This document shows, piece by piece, positions 18,955 to 30,700 of a stretch of 64,000 nt of DNA. The stretch is from Planococcus koreensis (GTDB lineage: Bacteria > Bacillota > Bacilli > Bacillales_A > Planococcaceae). The position numbers were made by a program, and so were the translations under genes. The stretch covers positions 1-64,000 of the forward strand of contig NZ_RQII01000013.1 in the NCBI RefSeq assembly GCF_004761975.1. The letters are read 5' to 3'. The notes below the pieces were generated by a model. That model searched no databases, was not told where the DNA came from, and was given only the letters and a program-made list of their open reading frames with translations. Within the stretch, counting starts at the first letter, position 1, and the number at the start of each line of letters is the position of its first letter.

Positions 18955-19557
18955 GTGTCACAGCATTATTATTCCAAAAATCCTCAAACAAAAAGCAATC
19001 CTCGAGAATGGACATATACATTGCGGGGCGAAGAATTTCATTTCCAGACAGATGCAGGTGTGTTCAGTAAAGGTGAAGTCGATTTCGGCTCCAAGCTGCT
19101 GATCGAAGCATTTAAAGATTCGGACTTGAAAGGGCCAATTCTCGATGTAGGCTGTGGATACGGGCCAATCGGAATGGCCATCGCCAAAACAATTCCCCAT
19201 AAAGAAGTTCATATGGTAGACGTGAATACACGCGCCATTGAATTGGCTAAAAAAAATACAGAAAAAAATGGCGTAGCCAATGTTCGGATTTATGAGAGTG
19301 ACGGACTGGCTGCTGTCGAGGCGGAAGGATTTTCGGCGATTTTGACCAACCCGCCGATACGCGCGGGCAAAGACACGATCTTCCGTTTCTACGAAGAGGC
19401 ATTTGAGAAGCTGGAAAGTGGTGGATCCCTGTGGGTGGTTATCCAGAAAAAGCAGGGTGCGCCATCGACGCAGGAGAAATTAGAGGAACTTTTCGGCAAT
19501 TGCCGGCAGGCTGACAAGAAGAAGGGTTACTTTATTTTCGAAGCCAGAAAAGTTTGA
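18955..19557 (+). CDS. RsmC-like class I SAM-dependent methyltransferase (YbxB family)
   Basis: A 200-residue methyltransferase with the SAM loop PILDVGCGYGPIGMAIA near residue 61 and the NPPIRAGKD catalytic motif near residue 124, which is the NPP[I/Y] type found in 16S rRNA guanine N2 enzymes such as RsmC. The GTG at 18955 follows AAGGAGG by 7 nt. Length and location between rplL and rpoB match B. subtilis YbxB. A rRNA substrate is inferred from the family, not shown. The rpoB promoter overlaps its stop codon. Confidence 0.9.
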   Translation: MSQHYYSKNPQTKSNPREWTYTLRGEEFHFQTDAGVFSKGEVDFGSKLLIEAFKDSDLKGPILDVGCGYGPIGMAIAKTIPHKEVHMVDVNTRAIELAKKNTEKNGVANVRIYESDGLAAVEAEGFSAILTNPPIRAGKDTIFRFYEEAFEKLESGGSLWVVIQKKQGAPSTQEKLEELFGNCRQADKKKGYFIFEARKV

Positions 19558-19585
19558 CTTGACAAATCCCTTGTGTTATTATAAT
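19554..19585 (+). promoter_or_regulatory. Promoter region of rpoB-rpoC
   Basis: Two overlapping -35 boxes, TTGACT (19554) and TTGACA (19559), precede TATAAT at 19580-19585 with spacers of 20 and 15 bp. Neither spacing is optimal. The region overlaps the stop codon of the methyltransferase gene. Confidence 0.6.
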
Positions 19586-19664
19586 GAAATGCAAAATTAT
19601 TATTTTGAGGTCGTTTGCCCTTTTTGGGGCTTGGCATGGCGGCAGAGCAAATCACGGGTATACC

Positions 19665-19699
19665 GAAAATGAGCTATTGTTTAGCCTCGTTTTCTTTTT
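19665..19699 (+). terminator. Attenuator-like hairpin in the rpoB leader
   Basis: GAAAATGAGCTA (19665-19676) pairs with TAGCCTCGTTTTC (19682-19694) with one G-U pair and one bulged G; a TTGTT loop and a following TTTTTG complete an intrinsic terminator. It is about 75 nt before the rpoB start, within the untranslated leader. Confidence 0.7.
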
Positions 19700-19772
19700 G
19701 TCTTTTCGATATCATACACCATCCGGTGGAAATCGCAAAGACCTATAATCGTTTTATTGAGGGGTGAATAAG

Positions 19773-22700
19773 TTGGCAGGTCAACTAGTTCAGTACGGGC
19801 AACATCGTCAACGTAGAAGTTTTTCGAGAATTAAAGAAGTGCTCGATCTTCCTAACCTGATTGAAATTCAATCAGCGTCTTATGAGTGGTTCCTCGAAGA
19901 AGGGCTGCGCGAAATGTTCCGAGATATCTCGCCGATTGAAGATTTCACTGGAAATCTTTCGCTCGAGTTTGTAGATTACAGTCTCGCAGAACCAAAGTAT
20001 CCAGTTTCTGAATCGAAAGAACGCGACGTCACATATGCGGCTCCACTACGCGTAAAAGTACGTCTCCACAACAAAGAAACAGACGAAGTAAAAGAACAGG
20101 ATGTCTTTATGGGCGATTTCCCATTAATGACGGAAACTGGTACTTTTGTCATCAATGGCGCAGAGCGCGTCATCGTTTCTCAATTAGTGCGTTCACCAAG
20201 TGTTTACTTCCACGACAAAACAGACAAAAACGGTAAAAGAGGCTTTGGAGCAACGGTTATTCCTAACCGCGGCGCATGGCTTGAATATGAAACTGACGCA
20301 AAAGACGTAGTCTATGTCAGAATCGACCGCACGCGCAAATTGCCGGTCACTGTACTTTTAAGAGCTTTGGGCTTCGGATCCGACCAAGAAATCATCGAAT
20401 TGCTTGGGGACAATGAATACCTGCAAAACACGCTTGAAAAAGATAATACAGAAAGCACTGAAAAAGCGCTTCTTGAAATTTACGAACGCCTCCGTCCTGG
20501 AGAGCCGCCAACAGTCGAAAGCGCTAAGAGCTTACTTTACTCACGCTTTTTCGACCCAAAACGCTATGACCTAGCGAATGTTGGCCGCTACAAAATGAAT
20601 AAAAAGCTTCACATCAAAAATCGTCTTTTCAACCAGACGATTGCTGAAACGCTGGTTGATCCGGAAACGGGTGAAATCCTTGTTGAAGCAGGCACGCTAA
20701 TCGATCGCCGTGTCCTGGATCGCTTGATCCCTTATTTGGAAGCTGGAGTTAATTTCCATTCAGTTACCCAAAATGGCGGCGTCCTAGAAGGCGATGTCAC
20801 ATTGCAATCCGTGAAGATTTACGCGCCGAATGATGAAACGCAAAAAGAAATCAATGTTATCAGCAACGCTTACATCGAGGACAAGATCAAACATGTAACG
20901 CCAGCCGATATCATTTCTTCTATTAGTTACTTCTTTAACCTACTTTACGGTGTTGGAAACACGGATGATATCGATCATCTTGGAAACCGACGTCTCCGTT
21001 CAGTAGGGGAGTTGCTGCAAAACCAATTCCGCATCGGTTTATCCCGTATGGAACGCGTTGTGCGTGAGCGTATGTCGATCAATGACACGCAAGCGATCGT
21101 ACCGCAGCAATTGATCAACATCCGTCCGGTAATTGCTTCTATCAAAGAGTTCTTCGGTAGCTCTCAGCTCTCCCAGTTCATGGATCAAACAAATCCATTG
21201 GGCGAATTGACGCATAAACGCCGCCTTTCTGCATTAGGGCCCGGTGGTTTGACGCGTGAGCGCGCTGGATTCGAAGTACGTGACGTCCATTACTCGCATT
21301 ATGGGCGCATGTGTCCGATTGAAACGCCTGAGGGACCGAATATCGGGTTGATCAATACATTATCAACATTCGCTAAAGTGAATAAATTCGGCTTTATTGA
21401 AACACCTTACCGCCGTGTAGATCCCGAAACAGGCATCGTAACACCTCAAATCGACTATTTGACTGCCGATGAAGAAGATAATTACGTAGTAGCTCAGGCT
21501 AATTCGCGATTAAATGATGACGGCTCTTTTGTGGAAAATGAAGTGGTAGCCCGTTTCCGCGGTGAGAACACATTGCTTAAACGCGAACGCATCGATTACA
21601 TGGATGTCTCGCCGAAGCAGGTTGTTTCAGTAGCGACAGCTTGTATCCCGTTCCTTGAAAACGATGACTCCAACCGAGCATTGATGGGAGCGAACATGCA
21701 GCGCCAAGCTGTTCCTTTATTAAACCCTGAAGCGCCTTTCGTCGGCACGGGCATGGAGCATTTGGCTGCAAGAGATTCAGGGGCAGCGGTTATCGCGAAG
21801 TTCGAAGGGATTGTTGAATCCGTCGAAGCACGCGAAATCAAAGTACGCCGAATTGAAGAGATAGATGGAAAAGAAGTGAAGGGCGACCTGACTGCTTATA
21901 AATTGCAGAAATTTGTCCGTTCCAACCAAGGTACAAGCTACAACCAGCGTCCGATTGTTAAAGTCGGGGACCGGGTTTCGCCTCGCGATATCTTAGCTGA
22001 TGGACCTTCCATGGAACGCGGTGAAATGGCGCTTGGACGCAACGTTCTAGTTGCATTCATGACTTGGGACGGTTTCAACTATGAAGATGCGATCATCATG
22101 AGCGAACGCCTTGTGAAAGATGATGTCTATACTTCAGTCCATATTGAAGAATACGAGTCAGATTCTCGTGATACGAAACTTGGACCAGAAGAAATTACAC
22201 GCGATATCCCGAACGTCGGCGAAGATGCGTTGCGCAACTTGGACGACCGTGGAATTATCCGTGTCGGTGCCGAAGTTAAAGACGGAGATATCCTAGTCGG
22301 TAAGGTAACTCCAAAAGGGGTAACTGAATTGACAGCTGAAGAACGTTTATTGCATGCGATCTTCGGTGAAAAAGCGCGTGAAGTACGCGATACTTCTCTT
22401 CGTGTTCCACACGGAGCAGGCGGAATCGTACTTGATGTGAAAATTTTCAACCGTGAAGACGGCGATGAGTTGCCACCAGGTGTAAACCAACTGGTGCGTG
22501 CTTATATCGTTCAGAAACGTAAAATTTCTGTCGGCGATAAAATGGCCGGACGCCACGGGAACAAAGGTGTTATCTCGCGTATCCTTCCGGAGGAAGATAT
22601 GCCATTTATGCCAGACGGAACGCCTGTAGATATCATGCTTAATCCACTTGGTGTACCATCACGTATGAACATCGGGCAAGTTTTGGAGCTTCACTTAGGT

Positions 22701-23327
22701 ATGGCTTCACGCTCGCTTGGCATTCATATGGCATCGTCCGTATTTGACGGCGCCAATGAAGCAGATGTATGGGAAACAATGGAAGAGGCTGGAATGCCGC
22801 GCGACGGAAAAACCATCCTTTATGATGGCCGTTCAGGTGAAGCATTCGACAACCGTGTGTCTGTAGGGATCATGTATATGATCAAACTTGCCCACATGGT
22901 CGATGATAAATTGCACGCCCGTTCAACAGGTCCTTACTCGCTTGTTACGCAACAGCCATTGGGCGGTAAAGCCCAATTCGGTGGACAGCGCTTCGGTGAG
23001 ATGGAAGTATGGGCTCTTGAAGCTTATGGGGCAGCCCATACACTTCAGGAAATCCTGACTGTAAAATCGGATGATGTTGTTGGACGCGTGAAAACTTATG
23101 AAGCAATTGTCAAAGGTGAAAGCGTGCCAGAACCAAGTGTTCCTGAATCGTTCAAAGTTTTGATCAAAGAGCTCCAAAGTTTAGGTATGGATGTTAAGAT
23201 GTTAACGATTGACGACGAGGAAATCGAATTGCGCGATTTGGATGAAGAAGAAGATCTTCAGCCAGCGGATTCATTGAACATCTTGCCAATCGCAGATAAA
23301 GAAGCTTCTGTTGGAACAGTTGATTGA
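19773..23327 (+). CDS. rpoB: RpoB, RNA polymerase beta subunit
   Basis: An 1184-residue beta subunit. The TTG at 19773 gives the family start ([15 protein letters not shown]) with GAGGGGTGA 5 nt upstream; the GTG at 19764 is inside that site. The rifampicin region [22 protein letters not shown] is near residues 463-484 with the usual Gln, Asp, His and downstream Ser, so a rifampicin-sensitive pocket is expected. Gly477 lies where B. subtilis has Ala and E. coli has Ser522. [12 protein letters not shown] and the C-terminal clamp region [25 protein letters not shown] are intact. Confidence 0.99.
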   Translation: MAGQLVQYGQHRQRRSFSRIKEVLDLPNLIEIQSASYEWFLEEGLREMFRDISPIEDFTGNLSLEFVDYSLAEPKYPVSESKERDVTYAAPLRVKVRLHNKETDEVKEQDVFMGDFPLMTETGTFVINGAERVIVSQLVRSPSVYFHDKTDKNGKRGFGATVIPNRGAWLEYETDAKDVVYVRIDRTRKLPVTVLLRALGFGSDQEIIELLGDNEYLQNTLEKDNTESTEKALLEIYERLRPGEPPTVESAKSLLYSRFFDPKRYDLANVGRYKMNKKLHIKNRLFNQTIAETLVDPETGEILVEAGTLIDRRVLDRLIPYLEAGVNFHSVTQNGGVLEGDVTLQSVKIYAPNDETQKEINVISNAYIEDKIKHVTPADIISSISYFFNLLYGVGNTDDIDHLGNRRLRSVGELLQNQFRIGLSRMERVVRERMSINDTQAIVPQQLINIRPVIASIKEFFGSSQLSQFMDQTNPLGELTHKRRLSALGPGGLTRERAGFEVRDVHYSHYGRMCPIETPEGPNIGLINTLSTFAKVNKFGFIETPYRRVDPETGIVTPQIDYLTADEEDNYVVAQANSRLNDDGSFVENEVVARFRGENTLLKRERIDYMDVSPKQVVSVATACIPFLENDDSNRALMGANMQRQAVPLLNPEAPFVGTGMEHLAARDSGAAVIAKFEGIVESVEAREIKVRRIEEIDGKEVKGDLTAYKLQKFVRSNQGTSYNQRPIVKVGDRVSPRDILADGPSMERGEMALGRNVLVAFMTWDGFNYEDAIIMSERLVKDDVYTSVHIEEYESDSRDTKLGPEEITRDIPNVGEDALRNLDDRGIIRVGAEVKDGDILVGKVTPKGVTELTAEERLLHAIFGEKAREVRDTSLRVPHGAGGIVLDVKIFNREDGDELPPGVNQLVRAYIVQKRKISVGDKMAGRHGNKGVISRILPEEDMPFMPDGTPVDIMLNPLGVPSRMNIGQVLELHLGMASRSLGIHMASSVFDGANEADVWETMEEAGMPRDGKTILYDGRSGEAFDNRVSVGIMYMIKLAHMVDDKLHARSTGPYSLVTQQPLGGKAQFGGQRFGEMEVWALEAYGAAHTLQEILTVKSDDVVGRVKTYEAIVKGESVPEPSVPESFKVLIKELQSLGMDVKMLTIDDEEIELRDLDEEEDLQPADSLNILPIADKEASVGTVD

Positions 23328-23434
23328 TACATTTTGGAAGCGGAACGGCTTAACTGGCCGTCCGTATTCCAATCACTTGGTCGCAAACGAGGAAGAGCCG
23401 TTCAGAAACTCGAGACAAAAGGGAGGTAGGCTCC

Positions 23435-26400
23435 TTGATAGATGTTAACAATTTTGAGTATATGAAAATCGGATTAGCTTCACCCGATAAAATTCGCTCA
23501 TGGTCTTATGGAGAAGTCAAAAAGCCAGAAACAATTAACTACCGTACATTAAAACCAGAGAAAGACGGTTTGTTCTGTGAACGTATTTTCGGTCCTACAA
23601 AAGACTGGGAATGCCATTGCGGGAAATACAAGCGCGTCCGTTATAAAGGCGTAGTCTGCGATCGTTGCGGCGTTGAAGTCACACGTTCGAAAGTCCGCCG
23701 TGAACGCATGGGGCATATCGAACTTGCTGCTCCTGTATCACATATTTGGTATTTCAAAGGAATTCCGAGCCGTATGGGACTTATCCTTGATATGTCTCCA
23801 CGTTCACTCGAAGAAGTCATCTATTTTGCTTCTTACGTAGTAATCGACCCTGCTGATACACCGCTTGAAAAGAAACAGCTTTTGTCTGAAAAAGAGTATC
23901 GCGCTTATCGTGATAAGTTCGGGAAAAAATTCCAGGCTGCAATGGGAGCGGAAGCAATCAAACGACTTCTTCAGGAAATCGACCTTGAGCGCGAAACCGA
24001 CTCATTGAAAGAAGAATTGAAAACTGCTCAGGGACAACGCCGCACACGTGCGATCAAACGCCTTGAAGTGGTTGAATCATTCCGTAACTCAGGAAACAAT
24101 CCTGATTGGATGATTCTGGATGTTCTTCCGGTAATTCCGCCAGAGTTGCGCCCGATGGTTCAATTGGACGGAGGCCGCTTTGCGACTTCTGATTTAAACG
24201 ATCTATATCGTCGCGTAATCAACCGGAACAACCGTCTTAAACGCTTATTGGACCTTGGCGCTCCTAGCATCATTGTCCAAAATGAAAAACGCATGCTTCA
24301 GGAAGCTGTTGATGCGTTGATCGATAACGGGCGCCGTGGCCGTCCGGTCACTGGACCGGGTAACCGTCCGTTGAAATCCCTTTCTCATATGCTTAAAGGG
24401 AAGCAAGGGCGTTTCCGCCAAAACCTTCTTGGTAAACGTGTTGATTATTCAGGCCGTTCCGTTATCGTTGTAGGACCGAATCTGAAAATGTACCAATGCG
24501 GATTGCCTAAAGGAATGGCGATCGAGCTGTTCAAGCCTTTTGTTATGAAAGAACTTGTTGAGCGTGGATTGGCACATAACATCAAGAGCGCGAAACGTAA
24601 AATCGAACGATTGCATTCAGAAGTTTGGGATGTACTCGAAGACGTGATCAAGGAGCATCCGGTTCTATTGAACCGGGCACCAACTCTTCACAGACTTGGT
24701 ATCCAAGCATTCGAACCGACTTTGGTCGAGGGCAAAGCAATCCGTCTGCATCCGCTTGTATGTACAGCATACAATGCCGATTTCGATGGTGACCAAATGG
24801 CCGTCCACGTACCGTTATCTTCTGAAGCGCAAGCGGAAGCACGCCTTCTAATGCTTGCTGCCCAGAACATTTTGAACCCGAAAGACGGCAAACCGGTTGT
24901 AACTCCGTCCCAGGATATGGTTCTAGGAAACTATTACTTAACACTGGAGCGTAAAGGAGCTACTGGTGAAGGAGCTACATTCTCAGGTCCGGAAGAAGCG
25001 CTTGTCGCTTATCAGACTGGCCATGTGCACCTTCACACTAGAATTGCGATTCTAGCCGGGTCGTTGAACAACCCGACGTTTACGGAAGAGCAAAACAAAA
25101 TGCTTTTATTGACAAGTGTCGGTAAAATTATTTTCAATGAAATCCTTCCGAAATCGTTCCCTTATATCAACGAACCGACTGACTTCAATTTGCAGGTGGA
25201 AACACCAGCGAAATATTTCGTGTCGACTACGACGGACATCCGTACTTATATTGCGGAAGCTGAGCTAGTAACCCCGTTTAAAAAGAAAATTCTTGGAGAA
25301 ATCATTGCAGAAGTCTTCAAACGCTTCCACATTACAGAAACTTCAAGAATGCTTGACCGCATGAAGAGCCTTGGGTTTAAATATTCGACTCAAGCTGGTA
25401 TTACGGTCGGTGTTGCAGATATCGTAGTACTTCCTGATAAAGGCGAAATCCTGGTTGAAGCACAGGCGAATGTAGATAAAGTGATGAAGCAATTCCGCCG
25501 TGGTCTAATCACGGAAGAAGAGCGCTATTCACGCGTCATCTCTTATTGGAGCAGCGCGAAAGATGTTATTCAGGAAAAACTGATGGCATCTCTTGATAAG
25601 CTCAACCCGATTTATATGATGAGCGACTCCGGTGCCCGTGGTAACGCATCCAACTTTACCCAGCTTGCGGGTATGCGCGGATTGATGGCCAACCCGGCTG
25701 GACGCATCATCGAGTTGCCGATCAAGTCTTCATTCCGTGAAGGTTTGACGGTACTTGAATACTTCATCTCTACACACGGTGCACGTAAAGGTCTTGCCGA
25801 TACTGCACTGAAAACAGCCGACTCAGGTTACCTGACGCGCCGTTTGGTAGACGTTGCACAAGATGCAATTGTCCGCGAAAACGACTGCGGAACTGACCGT
25901 GGCCTATTGGTGGGAGCATTGATGGAAGGGTCGGAAGTGATTGAAGAGCTTGACGAGCGTATTTTGGGCCGTCACGCGAAGAAAACCATCCGCCACCCTG
26001 AAACAAAAGAAGTTATTGTAGCGAAGGACGAGTTGATCACACAAGATTTGACGCGCTTGATTGTTGAAGCTGGAATCAAAGAAGTGACAATCCGCTCAGC
26101 GTTTACATGTAATACGAAACACGGCGTTTGTAAGAAATGCTACGGAACGAACTTGGCGACTGGTGACGAAGTTGAAGTGGGCGAAGCAGTTGGTATCATT
26201 GCGGCTCAGTCAATCGGAGAACCAGGAACTCAGCTTACGATGCGTACATTCCATACAGGCGGGGTAGCAGGAGACGATATTACACAAGGTCTTCCGCGTA
26301 TCCAGGAAATTTTCGAATCGCGTAATCCGAAAGGGCAAGCGGTCATTTCTGAAATCAACGGTACAGTTACCGAAGTGGATGAAATCCGTGAAGGCCAGAA

Positions 26401-27040
26401 GGAAATCACGATTCAAGGTGACGTTGAAACACGTAAATACTTGGCACCTTATAATGCCCGCCTTAAAGTGCACGTGGATGATGTCATCCGCCGCGGTGAA
26501 GTATTGACGGATGGTTCAATTGATCCGAAGCAATTGCTGCAAGTAAAAGATGTACAATCTGTACAAGTTTACTTGTTAAAAGAAGTTCAAAAAGTATACC
26601 GCATGCAAGGCGTTGAAATCGGCGATAAGCACGTGGAAGTTATGGTTCGCCAAATGTTCCGTAAAGTCCGTGTGATTGAAGCTGGAGACACTGAATTGCT
26701 GCCAGGATCACTTTTGGATATTCACCAATTCACTGAAGCGAACGTAAAAGCAGTGCTTGAAGGCAATTTGCCTGCTACAAGCCGCCCGGTTATTCTGGGT
26801 ATCACAAAAGCTTCTCTTGAAACAGAATCATTCCTATCAGCTGCGTCATTCCAGGAAACGACTCGCGTCTTAACAGATGCGGCGATCAAAGGGAAACGCG
26901 ATGAGCTATTAGGGCTGAAAGAGAACGTCATTATCGGCAAACTTGTTCCAGCTGGAACAGGAATGCAGCGCTACCGCCAAATCAAGATTGCGCAAGCTGA
27001 AAAAAAGGCACAGCAAGAGATTGTCGGAAGCGAATCATAA
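23435..27040 (+). CDS. rpoC: RpoC, RNA polymerase beta' subunit
   Basis: A 1201-residue beta' subunit. The TTG start at 23435 follows GGGAGGT by 7 nt. The zinc ribbon [20 protein letters not shown] is near residue 60, the catalytic magnesium motif NADFDGD near residue 446, the bridge helix and trigger loop regions ([35 protein letters not shown]) follow, and the second zinc site [13 protein letters not shown] is near residue 890. It is followed 13 bp later by a strong terminator. Confidence 0.99.
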   Translation: MIDVNNFEYMKIGLASPDKIRSWSYGEVKKPETINYRTLKPEKDGLFCERIFGPTKDWECHCGKYKRVRYKGVVCDRCGVEVTRSKVRRERMGHIELAAPVSHIWYFKGIPSRMGLILDMSPRSLEEVIYFASYVVIDPADTPLEKKQLLSEKEYRAYRDKFGKKFQAAMGAEAIKRLLQEIDLERETDSLKEELKTAQGQRRTRAIKRLEVVESFRNSGNNPDWMILDVLPVIPPELRPMVQLDGGRFATSDLNDLYRRVINRNNRLKRLLDLGAPSIIVQNEKRMLQEAVDALIDNGRRGRPVTGPGNRPLKSLSHMLKGKQGRFRQNLLGKRVDYSGRSVIVVGPNLKMYQCGLPKGMAIELFKPFVMKELVERGLAHNIKSAKRKIERLHSEVWDVLEDVIKEHPVLLNRAPTLHRLGIQAFEPTLVEGKAIRLHPLVCTAYNADFDGDQMAVHVPLSSEAQAEARLLMLAAQNILNPKDGKPVVTPSQDMVLGNYYLTLERKGATGEGATFSGPEEALVAYQTGHVHLHTRIAILAGSLNNPTFTEEQNKMLLLTSVGKIIFNEILPKSFPYINEPTDFNLQVETPAKYFVSTTTDIRTYIAEAELVTPFKKKILGEIIAEVFKRFHITETSRMLDRMKSLGFKYSTQAGITVGVADIVVLPDKGEILVEAQANVDKVMKQFRRGLITEEERYSRVISYWSSAKDVIQEKLMASLDKLNPIYMMSDSGARGNASNFTQLAGMRGLMANPAGRIIELPIKSSFREGLTVLEYFISTHGARKGLADTALKTADSGYLTRRLVDVAQDAIVRENDCGTDRGLLVGALMEGSEVIEELDERILGRHAKKTIRHPETKEVIVAKDELITQDLTRLIVEAGIKEVTIRSAFTCNTKHGVCKKCYGTNLATGDEVEVGEAVGIIAAQSIGEPGTQLTMRTFHTGGVAGDDITQGLPRIQEIFESRNPKGQAVISEINGTVTEVDEIREGQKEITIQGDVETRKYLAPYNARLKVHVDDVIRRGEVLTDGSIDPKQLLQVKDVQSVQVYLLKEVQKVYRMQGVEIGDKHVEVMVRQMFRKVRVIEAGDTELLPGSLLDIHQFTEANVKAVLEGNLPATSRPVILGITKASLETESFLSAASFQETTRVLTDAAIKGKRDELLGLKENVIIGKLVPAGTGMQRYRQIKIAQAEKKAQQEIVGSES

Positions 27041-27052
27041 TTTAATCTGGTT

Positions 27053-27087
27053 CCGGAGAGTGCTTTAAAACTCTCCGGGATTTTTTT
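27053..27087 (+). terminator. Terminator of rpoB-rpoC
   Basis: A perfect 8-bp stem CCGGAGAG/CTCTCCGG with a 10-nt loop is followed by seven T. Confidence 0.92.
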
Positions 27088-27097
27088 AAGAAGACTG

Positions 27098-27126
27098 TTG
27101 ACACTAGAACCTATGAATGATAACAT
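27098..27126 (+). promoter_or_regulatory. Promoter of the L7Ae-like gene and str operon
   Basis: TTGACA at 27098-27103 and extended -10 TGA-TAACAT ending at 27126 are 17 bp apart, directly after the rpoC terminator. Confidence 0.8.
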
Positions 27127-27186
27127 GTTGAGGGTTGATGGTTTAGCGCTCTGGAACTTTGAGGATATTTTATATCCAGCAACAAA

Positions 27187-27492
27187 GTGAACCGGGCATG
27201 CAAAGCGATCATCGGTATAAAGCAAACAGTAAAAGCATTAAAAAGCGGCATTGTCCAAGAAGCAATAGTGGCAACAGACGCGGTTGATCGAATGGCCGGA
27301 CAGATTATTGAGCCAGCAAAAGACAAAGGCATTCTGATCGAATTTGCAGATTCACGATTAAAGCTTGGCAAAGTATATGGCATTAATGCCGATGCAGCTG
27401 CTGTGGCGATTACTGGATACCAGTTTTTGTGTAGAAAACACAAAGACTTTGTTTTTACCCAAAAAATGAACCACCTGGATATGTGGTATTAG
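27187..27492 (+). CDS. rplGB: L7Ae-family ribosomal/K-turn-binding protein (YbxF, RplGB)
   Basis: A small L7Ae-type protein with the conserved K-turn-binding core ([25 protein letters not shown]). The first canonical in-frame start is GTG 27187 (101 residues), but it has no ribosome binding site. The protein from ATA 27172 onward ([15 protein letters not shown]) aligns without gaps to B. subtilis YbxF from its initiator Met (from memory), and GAGG at 27161-27164 is 7 nt before that ATA. The real start may therefore be an AUA or a mutated ATG. The C terminus carries about 25 residues ([25 protein letters not shown] described by its last Trp-Tyr) beyond the usual AAAVAI end. It precedes rpsL as in Bacillus. 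Confidence 0.82.
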   Translation: MNRACKAIIGIKQTVKALKSGIVQEAIVATDAVDRMAGQIIEPAKDKGILIEFADSRLKLGKVYGINADAAAVAITGYQFLCRKHKDFVFTQKMNHLDMWY

Positions 27493-27520
27493 AACACCTT
27501 TTGAGAGGAGGAAAAAATCG

Positions 27521-27940
27521 ATGCCTACAATTAACCAATTAGTTAACAATCCCCGTAAACCAAAAAGCACAAAATCAGGCTCACCAGCGTTGAACAAAGG
27601 GTATAACAGCTTCAAAAAGTCTCAGACTAACGTAAGCTCACCTCAAAAACGTGGAGTTTGTACTCGTGTTGGTACGATGACACCGAAAAAACCTAACTCC
27701 GCATTACGTAAATATGCGCGTGTTCGGTTGACAAACCAAATTGAGGTCAATGCATACATCGGCGGCGAAGGCCACAACCTTCAAGAGCACAGTGTAGTTC
27801 TTCTTCGCGGCGGACGCGTAAAAGATTTACCTGGTGTGCGTTACCATATCGTACGTGGAGCACTTGATACTGCTGGAGTTAACGGCCGTATGCAAGGACG
27901 TTCTAAATACGGAACTAAACGACCAAAAGTAAAAAAATAA
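27521..27940 (+). CDS. rpsL: 30S ribosomal protein S12
   Basis: A 139-residue decoding-centre protein. The loop [17 protein letters not shown], where streptomycin-resistance mutations occur in other bacteria, has the wild-type Lys residues, and the second site [12 protein letters not shown] is also normal. GAGAGGAGG lies upstream of ATG 27521. First gene of the classical str operon rpsL-rpsG-fusA-tuf. Confidence 0.98.
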   Translation: MPTINQLVNNPRKPKSTKSGSPALNKGYNSFKKSQTNVSSPQKRGVCTRVGTMTPKKPNSALRKYARVRLTNQIEVNAYIGGEGHNLQEHSVVLLRGGRVKDLPGVRYHIVRGALDTAGVNGRMQGRSKYGTKRPKVKK

Positions 27941-27948
27941 AAAGTTAA

Positions 27949-28455
<507 letters not shown>

Positions 28456-28506
28456 TTTCTTTCGAGATGTTTACATCTTAATCCGAAACGGAAGGAGAAA
28501 GACAAC

Positions 28507-30585
28507 ATGGCTAGAGAGTTCTCCTTAGACAAAACACGTAATATCGGGATCATGGCACACATCGATGCTGGTAAAACGACTACTACGGAGCGTATTTTAT
28601 ATTACACAGGCCGTATTCACAAAATCGGCGAAACGCATGAAGGTGCTTCTCAAATGGACTGGATGGAGCAAGAGCAGGAACGTGGCATCACGATCACTTC
28701 TGCTGCTACAACAGCTTCATGGAAAAATCACCGCGTTAACATCATCGATACTCCTGGACACGTAGATTTCACAGTTGAAGTTGAACGTTCATTGCGAGTT
28801 CTTGATGGAGCTGTTACAGTTCTTGACGCTCAATCAGGTGTTGAGCCACAGACTGAAACGGTTTGGCGCCAAGCTACAACATACGGAGTTCCTCGTATCG
28901 TATTCATTAACAAAATGGATAAAATCGGTGCAGACTTCTTATATTCTGTAGGCACATTGCACGATCGCTTACAGGCAAACGCTCACCCGATCCAATTGCC
29001 AATCGGCGCTGAAGACGACTTCTCTGCAATCATTGACTTGGTTGAAATGAACGCTCGTTTCTACGCGAACGATTTGGGAACTGAAATCACTGAAGGTGAA
29101 ATTCCAGAAGAATACAAAGAGCTTGCTGAAGAGTGGCACACTAAATTAGTGGAAGCTGTTGCTGAGCTTGATGAAGACCTTATGGAAAAATACCTAGGCG
29201 GCGAAGAAATCACTGTTGACGAACTTAAAGCAGCAATCCGTAAAGGAACGTTGGATGTTGAGTTCTATCCTGTGGTTTGTGGAACTGCATTTAAAAACAA
29301 AGGTGTTCAATTGATGCTTGATGCAGTAATTGACTACCTTCCATCACCATTGGATGTACCGCCAATGACTGGCGTTCTTCCGGATTCAGACGAAGAGGTA
29401 TTGCGCAAACCTAGCGAAGACGAGCCATTCTCTGCACTAGCGTTTAAAGTAATGACAGATCCATACGTAGGGAAATTGACTTTCTTCCGTGTGTATTCTG
29501 GAACTCTTAAATCTGGTTCTTATGTACAGAACTCTTCTAAAGGCAAGCGTGAGCGCGTAGGACGTATCCTGCAAATGCACGCAAACTCCCGTGAAGAAAT
29601 CGCTGAAGTATTTTGTGGAGATATCGCTGCTGCAATCGGTTTGAAAGATACTTCAACAGGTGATACATTGTGTGACGAGAAAGCCCAAGTAATTCTTGAG
29701 CGTATGGTCTTCCCGGAACCAGTTATCTCATTGTCAGTTGAACCGAAATCAAAAGCGGATCAAGACAAAATGGGTCAAGCCCTTGCTAAATTGCAAGAAG
29801 AGGATCCAACTTTCCGTGCGCATACTGACCAGGAAACTGGCCAAACAATCATCGCAGGTATGGGTGAACTTCACCTTGATATCCTAGTTGACCGCATGCG
29901 CCGTGAATTCAACGTAGAAGCTAACGTGGGTGCACCTCAGGTTTCATACCGTGAGACATTCCGCAATACGGCTAAAGTTGAAGGTAAGTTCGTTCGCCAA
30001 TCTGGTGGACGCGGACAATTCGGACACGTTTGGATTGAATTCTCTCCAAACGAAGAAGGAGCAGGTTTTGAATTTGAAAATGCTGTCGTTGGTGGTGTTG
30101 TTCCACGTGAATACATCCCAGCTGTTGAAGCGGGTCTGCGCGACTCTCTAGACAACGGTGTTATCGCCGGATATCCATTGATCGATATCAAAGCTAAATT
30201 GTACGATGGTTCTTACCATGACGTCGATTCGAATGAAATGGCATTTAAAGTTGCTGCATCTATGGCTCTTAAAAATGCTATCTCTAAAGTCAACCCGGTT
30301 CTTCTTGAGCCAATCATGCGCGTCGAGGTTGTTATCCCTGAGGAATACCTTGGAGATATCATGGGTGACATTACGTCACGCCGCGGCCGTGTAGAAGGTA
30401 TGGAATCTCGCGGAAACGCACAAGTTGTCCGTGCGATGGTACCTCTTGCTGAAATGTTCGGATATGCAACTTCATTGCGTTCTAACACGCAAGGCCGTGG
30501 TGTGTTCTCAATGCACTTCGATCACTATGAAGAAGTTCCGAAATCAATTTCTGAAGAAATTATCAAAAAAAATAAAGGTCAATAA
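28507..30585 (+). CDS. fusA: FusA, elongation factor G
   Basis: A 692-residue translational GTPase that drives translocation. G1 [15 protein letters not shown], the switch region, G3 DTPGHVDF and G4 NKMDKIGAD are present in the first 140 residues. Domain IV with [12 protein letters not shown] and domain V with [15 protein letters not shown] are intact. AAGGAGAAAG precedes ATG 28507. It is followed by a 115-bp gap that holds the tuf promoter and a perfect palindrome. Confidence 0.98.
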   Translation: MAREFSLDKTRNIGIMAHIDAGKTTTTERILYYTGRIHKIGETHEGASQMDWMEQEQERGITITSAATTASWKNHRVNIIDTPGHVDFTVEVERSLRVLDGAVTVLDAQSGVEPQTETVWRQATTYGVPRIVFINKMDKIGADFLYSVGTLHDRLQANAHPIQLPIGAEDDFSAIIDLVEMNARFYANDLGTEITEGEIPEEYKELAEEWHTKLVEAVAELDEDLMEKYLGGEEITVDELKAAIRKGTLDVEFYPVVCGTAFKNKGVQLMLDAVIDYLPSPLDVPPMTGVLPDSDEEVLRKPSEDEPFSALAFKVMTDPYVGKLTFFRVYSGTLKSGSYVQNSSKGKRERVGRILQMHANSREEIAEVFCGDIAAAIGLKDTSTGDTLCDEKAQVILERMVFPEPVISLSVEPKSKADQDKMGQALAKLQEEDPTFRAHTDQETGQTIIAGMGELHLDILVDRMRREFNVEANVGAPQVSYRETFRNTAKVEGKFVRQSGGRGQFGHVWIEFSPNEEGAGFEFENAVVGGVVPREYIPAVEAGLRDSLDNGVIAGYPLIDIKAKLYDGSYHDVDSNEMAFKVAASMALKNAISKVNPVLLEPIMRVEVVIPEEYLGDIMGDITSRRGRVEGMESRGNAQVVRAMVPLAEMFGYATSLRSNTQGRGVFSMHFDHYEEVPKSISEEIIKKNKGQ

Positions 30586-30614
30586 TTGAATTTTGATCTT
30601 TAATAAAGTATAAA
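30586..30614 (+). promoter_or_regulatory. Internal promoter of tuf
   Basis: TTGAAT at 30586-30591 and TATAAA at 30609-30614 are 17 bp apart, immediately after the fusA stop. The predicted start is near 30621. Confidence 0.65.
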
Positions 30615-30628
30615 TAGTTTGTATGTCT

Positions 30629-30652
30629 GGAATAATAGGGCCCTATTATTCC
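30629..30652 (+). repeat. Perfect 24-bp palindrome at the 5' end of the tuf transcript
   Basis: The half-site GGAATAATAGGG is followed directly by its exact reverse complement, and two more pairs (C-G, T-G) extend it outward. There is no T run after it, so it is not an intrinsic terminator. It starts about 8 nt after the predicted transcription start and could form a 5' mRNA-stabilising hairpin or be a dyad operator. Confidence 0.85.
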
Positions 30653-30700
30653 GGCACTTCAAACTACCGAATAACTTACATTTTGAGGAGGATTTTTCTA

